Assembly: GCF_900142365.1 (NCBI RefSeq)
Contig: NZ_FRAP01000003.1
Location: 186,001-250,000, forward strand
Direction: 5' to 3'
Length of the DNA stretch: 64,000 nt
DNA from: Pseudonocardia thermophila
GTDB lineage: Bacteria > Actinomycetota > Actinomycetes > Mycobacteriales > Pseudonocardiaceae
In this document: positions 59,229 through 64,000 of the stretch, piece by piece
How positions within the stretch are numbered: position 1 is the first letter of the stretch
How the letters are laid out: the number at the start of each line of letters is the position of its first letter
The notes under the pieces: model-generated
What the model was told of the DNA's origin: nothing
The model's input: only the letters and a program-made list of their open reading frames with translations
The model's database searches: none
Program-made: the position numbers and the translations under genes

Positions 59229-59242
59229 TACCGTTGGGGGCC
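59229..59242 (+). promoter_or_regulatory. Promoter of glyA, probably leaderless
   Basis: TACCGT (59229-59234), 8 nt, GTG 59243; the same TACCGT stands 7 nt before the ABC exporter start at 10508. Confidence 0.45.
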
Positions 59243-60532
59243 GTGACCGCCGACGCCACTCCGTTCTGGGGACCCGACTTCGACGCACTTCAGCAGCAGG
59301 ACCCGGAGATCGCCGAGGTCGTGCTCGACGAGCTGGACCGCCTCCGCGGCGGACTCCAGCTGATCGCCAGCGAGAACCTCACCAGCCCCGCGGTGCTCGC
59401 GGCGCTCGGTTCGACGCTGTCGAACAAGTACGCCGAGGGTTACCCGGGACGCCGCTACTACGGCGGGTGCGAGGTCATCGACCGCGCCGAGGTGCTGGGT
59501 GTCGAGCGCGCCAAGGAGCTGTTCGGCGCCGAGCACGCCAACCTGCAGCCGCACTCCGGCGCGTCGGCCAACCTCGCCGCGTACGCCGCGTTCACGCAGC
59601 CCGGCGACACCGTGCTGGCGATGGACCTCAAGCAGGGCGGCCACCTCACGCACGGTTCGAAGGTCAACTTCTCCGGCAAGTGGTGGAACGCCGTGAGCTA
59701 CACCGTCCGGGAGGACGACGAGCTCATCGACTACGACCAGGTGCGTGACCTGGCCCGCCAGCACCGGCCGAAGATGATCATCGCCGGGGCCACGGCGTAC
59801 CCGCGGCTGATCGACTTCGCCGCGTTCCGCGAGATCGCCGACGAGGTGGGCGCCAAGCTCATGGTCGACGCCGCGCACTTCATCGGCCTGGTCGCCGGTG
59901 GCGCGATCCCGTCGCCAGTGCCGTTCGCCGACGTCGTGACGGCCACGACGCACAAGGTGCTGCGCGGCCCGCGCGGGGGCATGATCCTCTCCCGCGCCGA
60001 GCACGCGCAGGCGCTGGACAAGGCCGTCTTCCCGTTCCTGCAGGGCGGCCCGCTGATGCACAGCATCGCGGCCAAGGCAGTGGCGCTGAAGGAGGCCGCG
60101 CAGCCGGCCTACAAGGCCTACGCGGCGCAGGTCATCGCGAACGCGCAGGCGCTGACGAAGGCGCTCGAGGCCGAGGGCATGCGCGCGGTCTCCGGGGGCA
60201 CCGACACCCATCTGGCGCTGATCGACCTGCGGCCCATCGGCGTCACCGGAGACCAGGCGGAGGCCCGCTGCGACGCCGCCCGCATCACGCTCAACAAGAA
60301 CGCGATCCCGTACGACCCGGCGCCCCCGATGAAGCCGTCGGGCATCCGCGTGGGCTCGCCGAGCGTGACCACGCAGGGCATGGTGGAGAGCGACATGGCC
60401 GAGATCGGGTCGCTGCTGGCCCGCGCGGTGAAGGCCGAGCAGGGCACCGCGGCGGGCGACGCCGAACTCGCGAAGGTTGCCGAGGAGGTGTCCGCGCTGG
60501 TGGAGCGCGCGCCCGCTTACCCGCGCGGCTGA
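59243..60532 (+). CDS. glyA: Serine hydroxymethyltransferase
   Basis: Interconverts serine and glycine with tetrahydrofolate, feeding one-carbon units. 429 residues from GTG 59243. PLP fold with [51 protein letters not shown] and the PLP lysine motif [13 protein letters not shown] (Lys about 238). A TTG at 59234 in the same frame is less likely. It is followed 15 nt later by wecA. Confidence 0.96.
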   Translation: MTADATPFWGPDFDALQQQDPEIAEVVLDELDRLRGGLQLIASENLTSPAVLAALGSTLSNKYAEGYPGRRYYGGCEVIDRAEVLGVERAKELFGAEHANLQPHSGASANLAAYAAFTQPGDTVLAMDLKQGGHLTHGSKVNFSGKWWNAVSYTVREDDELIDYDQVRDLARQHRPKMIIAGATAYPRLIDFAAFREIADEVGAKLMVDAAHFIGLVAGGAIPSPVPFADVVTATTHKVLRGPRGGMILSRAEHAQALDKAVFPFLQGGPLMHSIAAKAVALKEAAQPAYKAYAAQVIANAQALTKALEAEGMRAVSGGTDTHLALIDLRPIGVTGDQAEARCDAARITLNKNAIPYDPAPPMKPSGIRVGSPSVTTQGMVESDMAEIGSLLARAVKAEQGTAAGDAELAKVAEEVSALVERAPAYPRG

Positions 60533-60547
60533 CCCGGCGCACCCGTC

Positions 60548-61792
60548 ATGGGTATCCCGTTCAAGGAGTACCTCCTGGCGGGGTCGACGGCTGCCGTCAT
60601 CACGTACCTACTGGTCGGCGCAGTGCGGCTGCTCGCGCTGAAGGCCGGCGCCGTGGCCTGGCCGCGGGGTCGCGACGTGCACACCACGCCGACCCCGCGC
60701 TGGGGCGGCATCGCGATGCTCGGCGGGGTGCTCGCCGGGGTCGCGATCGCCTACCAGCTGCCGGCGCTGCGCCTGGCGTTCGACACGAACACCCAGGAAG
60801 TGCTGGGTGCGGTGCTGGCCGCGATCGTGCTGTGCGCCGTCGGCATCATCGACGACCGCTACGAGCTGGACGCGCTGACGAAGTTCGCCGGCCAGCTCAC
60901 CGCGACCGGTGCGCTGCTGTTCTTCGGCGTGCAGTGGACGGTCGTGTGGGTGCCGTGGGGCGGCCCGGACGGGCAGTACCTGAGCCTGGGCCAGGAGCAG
61001 GGCGCGCTGCTCACCGTGCTGCTCACGGTGGCCCTGGTCAACGCCATGAACTTCATCGACGGGCTGGACGGGCTCGCGGCCGGCGTGGGCGCGATCGCCG
61101 CGACCGCCACCGGTCTGTACGCGCTGAGCCTGGTCGCCGTCGCCGGGAACGACCCGTCGGTCTACTCGCCGGCGCTCATCGCGGCGCTGCTGGCCGGAGC
61201 GTGCCTGGGTTTCCTGCCGCACAACTTCAGCCCGGCGCGGATCTTCATGGGTGACTCGGGCTCGATGCTCATCGGCGTGATGCTCGCCGCCGCCACGACG
61301 ATCGCGTCGGGCAAGCAGAGCCCGGCCGCCACCGGTAGCTCGGTCAACCTGCTGGCGCTGTTCTCGCCGCTCATCGTGCTCGCCGCGGTGGTGTTCGTGC
61401 CGGTGCTGGACCTGCTGCTCGCCGTCGTGCGGCGCACGCGCAAGGGCTTGTCGCCGTTCGCGCCCGACAAGATGCACCTGCACCACCGGCTGCTGGAGAT
61501 CGGCCACAGCCAGCGCCGGGCGGTGCTGCTCATCTACCTGTGGGCTGGCCTGCTCGCGTTCGGCTCCGTCGCGCTCACGGTGATCGGTGATCCGGTGCTC
61601 GTGCTGGTGACGTTGGGCATCGGCATCGTCTTCGCGGTGCTCGCGACCGCGATCCCCAGGCTGCGCCGGTTGAACCCGCGGGCGGCGGAGCCGGCGACCC
61701 TGCCTGTGACCGCGCCGGCCACGGTCCCGGACGATCCGCCGACCGGGCCGACCCTGCCGCTGCCCAGCGGCGGGCCGAGGACGAGTGGATGA
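60548..61792 (+). CDS. wecA: Decaprenyl/undecaprenyl-phosphate GlcNAc-1-phosphate transferase
   Basis: Polyprenol-phosphate sugar-1-phosphate transferase (MraY/WecA family), 414 residues, about eleven membrane helices. Motifs: RDVHTTPTPRWGG, IDDRYELDALTKF (Mg-binding DD), NAMNFIDGLDGLAAG (catalytic Asp), FMGDSGSMLIG, HLHHRLLEIG. In mycobacteria and relatives it starts arabinogalactan linker synthesis. Its stop overlaps the atpI-like ATG (ATGA); placement just before the ATP synthase operon is conserved in actinobacteria. Confidence 0.94.
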   Translation: MGIPFKEYLLAGSTAAVITYLLVGAVRLLALKAGAVAWPRGRDVHTTPTPRWGGIAMLGGVLAGVAIAYQLPALRLAFDTNTQEVLGAVLAAIVLCAVGIIDDRYELDALTKFAGQLTATGALLFFGVQWTVVWVPWGGPDGQYLSLGQEQGALLTVLLTVALVNAMNFIDGLDGLAAGVGAIAATATGLYALSLVAVAGNDPSVYSPALIAALLAGACLGFLPHNFSPARIFMGDSGSMLIGVMLAAATTIASGKQSPAATGSSVNLLALFSPLIVLAAVVFVPVLDLLLAVVRRTRKGLSPFAPDKMHLHHRLLEIGHSQRRAVLLIYLWAGLLAFGSVALTVIGDPVLVLVTLGIGIVFAVLATAIPRLRRLNPRAAEPATLPVTAPATVPDDPPTGPTLPLPSGGPRTSG

Positions 61793-62352
61793 GCATGAGC
61801 AGCGAGCTGCCGGTCGACGCCCCGGAGGGCCAGCAGGCATCCGTGCGGGCGCTGAGCGTGACGCTGACGCGGGCGTCGATCGCGTCCGGCCTGGCCACGG
61901 GCGTCGTGATCGCGATCGTGTTCTGGATCACGTCGGGGCTTCCCGGGCTGGTCGGGGCCCTGTGCGCCGTGGTGATCGGGGTCGGGGGCTCCCTCATCAC
62001 GACGGCGGCCATGTGGATCACGGCTGCCGGGGAACCACGTTCTGTGATGCTAGCCTCATTCGCGAGCTCGATCACGAAGATGGCGGCGATGTTGATCGCG
62101 CTCTTCGCGCTCGCGGGAACACTCTGGGTAGATCGGACGTCGCTCGCCGTGGGCACGATCGTGGTGCTGATCGTCACCACGACGGCGGAAGGGTGGGCCG
62201 CCCACCGCTTCCGCTCGTACGCTGTCGCGCCCGCCGAACCCGCGTCTACCAGTACTTCTACGACCGGTAGTGGAAGCTCGTCGTTCGGCTGGCCCGGTGA
62301 CGCCCCCGTTACGGGCGACAGCGGAGGGGGACCGGGGCATGACCCTCGGTAG
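61789..62352 (+). CDS. atpI: ATP synthase I-like membrane protein
   Basis: 187 residues; hydrophobic segments about 32-50 and 52-80, then two more (SVMLASFASSITKMAAMLIALFALAG, LAVGTIVVLIVTTTAEGWA), and a Ser/Thr/Gly-rich C-terminal tail. This matches the AtpI-type assembly factor that sits before atpB in actinobacteria. ATG 61789 overlaps the wecA stop; a second ATG lies two codons later. Family assignment rests on position and topology. Confidence 0.75.
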   Translation: MSMSSELPVDAPEGQQASVRALSVTLTRASIASGLATGVVIAIVFWITSGLPGLVGALCAVVIGVGGSLITTAAMWITAAGEPRSVMLASFASSITKMAAMLIALFALAGTLWVDRTSLAVGTIVVLIVTTTAEGWAAHRFRSYAVAPAEPASTSTSTTGSGSSSFGWPGDAPVTGDSGGGPGHDPR

Positions 62353-62422
62353 TCGGGGCGAACGGGTGCTCTACCAGCTCGAACAGTAGAGGTGGGCTGA
62401 GTGGGTGTCCGAAACAGCCTGA

Positions 62423-62428
62423 TAACGT
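62423..62428 (+). promoter_or_regulatory. Possible -10 of the atp operon
   Basis: TAACGT in the 263-nt gap between the AtpI-like gene and atpB, which otherwise holds no gene. A hairpin, CGAGAC-CCC-GTCTCG (62546-62560), follows in the leader. The -35 is not obvious. Confidence 0.35.
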
Positions 62429-62615
62429 AACTCCGTCGACGTCGCCCGGCTTCGAGGTGGACGAGCAACGGTGCGCCTGGTCGCAGACCAGTACTGATGT
62501 TTCGTCCATGTTACGACTGCGTCGGTCGTCGACGATCGGCATGAACGAGACCCCGTCTCGACACGATCGCCGGCCAGTCGATGCTGGGTCGGAGCACCGG
62601 AAGGAAGACCCTTTG

Positions 62616-63380
62616 GTGGAGTTGGTCTGGGCCGCTGAGGAGTTCGAGCCCCCGGGCGTGGGCACCTTCATCTACCCGCCCATCTTCGGCGAGGTCACCA
62701 AGCCCGTCGTTCAGCTGGTGTTCGCGGCCATCATCGTCGGCGCGGTGTTCCTGCTGGGCACCCGCAAGCTCTCGCTCGTACCGGGCCGCGGCCAGTTCGC
62801 GCTCGAGTACATCTACAACGTCGCCCGCAACATGGCCCGCGACCAGATCGGGCACGACTTCAAGCCGTTCATCCCGCTGGTGCTCGGGCTGTTCAGCTTC
62901 ATCCTGGTCAACAACTTCTTCGGGATCATCCCGGTCTTCCAGTTCCCGACGATGTCGCGGATCGGGTTCCCGCTGGCGTTGGCCGTCTTCGTCTACATCA
63001 CCTACCACTACGCGGGCATCCGCAAGCACGGCTTCGTGGGCTACATCAAGCACGCGTCCCTGCCGCCGGGGGTGCCTCCCTTCATCGCGCCGCTGATCGT
63101 GATCATCGAGCTGTTCACGAAGTTCGTGTTCCAGCCGATCTCGCTGGCGCTCCGAGTCTTCGCCGCGATGTTCGCCGGCCACCTGGTCCTGGTGCTGGCC
63201 GTCGTCGGCGGTGAGTTCCTGCTCCACGCCGGGGGCGGCCTGGTCGTGGCTGCGCCCTTCCCCTTCATCGGTGCGATCGCGTTCACGTTCCTGGAGGCGC
63301 TGGTGATGACCATCCAGGCCTACGTCTTCGCGCTGCTGGCCGCCGTGTACATCGGAGCCGCCGTTTCCACCGACCACTGA
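62616..63380 (+). CDS. atpB: F1Fo ATP synthase subunit a
   Basis: Membrane stator channel protein, 254 residues. GTG 62616 has GGAAGGAAG 8 nt upstream; TTG 62613 is the next best. The key helix has LFTKFVFQPISLALRVFAAMFAGHLVLVLA with the essential Arg in ALRVFAAMFAGH, and another has NNFFGIIPVFQFP. It forms proton half-channels with the c ring. Part of the operon atpIBEF; the rest lies beyond the window. Confidence 0.95.
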   Translation: MELVWAAEEFEPPGVGTFIYPPIFGEVTKPVVQLVFAAIIVGAVFLLGTRKLSLVPGRGQFALEYIYNVARNMARDQIGHDFKPFIPLVLGLFSFILVNNFFGIIPVFQFPTMSRIGFPLALAVFVYITYHYAGIRKHGFVGYIKHASLPPGVPPFIAPLIVIIELFTKFVFQPISLALRVFAAMFAGHLVLVLAVVGGEFLLHAGGGLVVAAPFPFIGAIAFTFLEALVMTIQAYVFALLAAVYIGAAVSTDH

Positions 63381-63458
63381 TCCGACCGGCCTGCCGGTCA
63401 CCGACCCGACTCCCCGCAGCACACCGCCCAGCGCGGATCAATGGAAGGAATCTCGACA

Positions 63459-63713
63459 GTGAGCACTCTCGTTCTCGCCCAGGCCGCCGAGGCAGTCGAC
63501 CTCAACCCGGGTCTGGCCGCGATCGGCTACGGCGCCAGCGCCATCGGGGCGGCCATCGGTGTGGGTCTGATCTGGGCCGCCGTCATCAACGGCGCCGCCC
63601 GGCAGCCCGAGGCCCGCGGCATGCTGATGACCATCGGCTGGACGACCTTCGTCCTCGCCGAGCTGGTCATGCTGATCGGTCTGGTCGTCTTCTTCATCGC
63701 CTCCGCAGGCTGA
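63459..63713 (+). CDS. atpE: F1Fo ATP synthase subunit c
   Basis: 84 residues from GTG 63459, preferred because GGAAGGAA lies 9 nt upstream; an ATG at 63441 would add six residues and sits over that site. Two helices: LAAIGYGASAIGAAIGVGLIWAAVI and WTTFVLAELVMLIGLVVFFIASAG, with the loop NGAARQPEARG and the proton-carrying Glu in VLAELVM. Ring-forming c subunit, the bedaquiline target in mycobacteria. Confidence 0.94.
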   Translation: MSTLVLAQAAEAVDLNPGLAAIGYGASAIGAAIGVGLIWAAVINGAARQPEARGMLMTIGWTTFVLAELVMLIGLVVFFIASAG

Positions 63714-63760
63714 TCCGGCGCGGCTGAGCGACACGCCGATACCTGACGGAAGGAACCACG

Positions 63761-64000
63761 GTGCACAGTTCGATCCTCGCGGCCGAGGAGCCCCTCCCGA
63801 TCCTGCCGCTGCCCGGCGAGCTCATCGTCGGCCTGATCGCGTTCGCGCTGCTGCTGTTCGTGCTGTGGAAGTACGCCGTGCCCCGCTTCGAGGCGCTCTA
63901 CGAGCAGCGCGTCGAGGAGATCGAAGGCGGACTGAAGCGCGCGGAGGAGACGAAGGCGGAAGCCGAGAAGCTCAAGGCGCAGTACGAGGAGCAGATGGCC
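63761..64000 (+). CDS. atpF: F1Fo ATP synthase subunit b, partial
   Basis: First 80 residues of the peripheral stalk subunit, cut by the window edge. GTG 63761 has GGAAGGAA upstream. One membrane helix (ELIVGLIAFALLLFVLWKYAV) is followed by the start of the charged coiled coil (YEQRVEEIEGGLKRAEETK). It joins atpE with a 47-nt gap. Confidence 0.95.
   Translation, partial: MHSSILAAEEPLPILPLPGELIVGLIAFALLLFVLWKYAVPRFEALYEQRVEEIEGGLKRAEETKAEAEKLKAQYEEQMA

Noticed and set aside
1..64000. CRISPR arrays, insertion sequences, integrases, rRNA
   Set aside because: No regularly spaced repeats, transposase or integrase motifs or rRNA sequence were seen on either strand.

Overview
This window is chromosomal DNA from a very GC-rich actinomycete. 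The gene order argS-lysA-hom-thrC-thrB-rho-rpmE-prfA-prmC-sua5-glyA-wecA-atpIBEF, a Rho protein with a long low-complexity N-terminal insertion, many TetR/MarR regulators and many genes that look leaderless all fit this. Family-level resemblance suggests Pseudonocardiaceae, perhaps Pseudonocardia; that is an inference and was not tested. No rRNA, CRISPR array, transposase or prophage was seen. The only tRNA is tRNA-Arg(CCG) on the minus strand near 44.3 kb.

Left part (0-10 kb): the N-terminal part of a Ser/Thr protein kinase, then a divergently controlled acyl-CoA catabolic block. A TetR repressor faces a thiolase followed by two short-chain dehydrogenases and three acyl-CoA dehydrogenases, most joined by short overlaps, with a convergent acyl-CoA ligase. 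The last two dehydrogenases look like a heteromeric pair. From 10 to 21.7 kb come a methyltransferase, a fused double ABC exporter with one degenerate ATP site, a flavin-type oxidoreductase and a MarR regulator whose start codons overlap inside a perfect palindrome, glmS, a GAF regulator, an orphan response regulator, a DinB-like protein facing a second MarR regulator, and a DUF4126 membrane protein.

From 22 to 34.4 kb: pfkA, a ClpP-like protein lacking the catalytic Ser and His, and two tandem exported M15-like cell-wall proteins, each preceded by an RNA that can fold into the same architecture ending 11 nt before the start codon. These are followed by small metabolic and membrane genes, an IdeR-boxed siderophore-binding lipoprotein, azlCD, a nitronate monooxygenase and an MFS/LURP-one pair.

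From 34.5 to 44.4 kb the window is decayed and accessory. Two broken acyl-CoA dehydrogenase genes flank an NsrR-like Rrf2 regulator. Next come a cbiMNQO cobalt/nickel transporter with four 8-bp tandem repeats upstream, an alpha/beta hydrolase, a frameshifted gene encoding coiled coil + Mrr-type nuclease + TerD, a broken alcohol dehydrogenase and a truncated NUDIX gene. This stretch ends at the 3' end of tRNA-Arg, as an old integration site might.

From 44.4 kb to the end the window is core genome. It has a DUF3105-DUF305 pair, then arginyl-tRNA synthetase with lysine and threonine biosynthesis, then transcription termination and translation release (rho, rpmE, prfA, prmC, sua5). Serine hydroxymethyltransferase, WecA and the start of the F1Fo ATP synthase operon follow; the operon runs off the right edge inside atpF.

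The most unusual signals are the twin structured leaders at 24.8 and 26.2 kb, the nuclease-TerD gene at 41.1-43.2 kb, the symmetric leaderless promoter at 14.68 kb, and a composite hairpin repeat shared by 21.8 and 58.9 kb.
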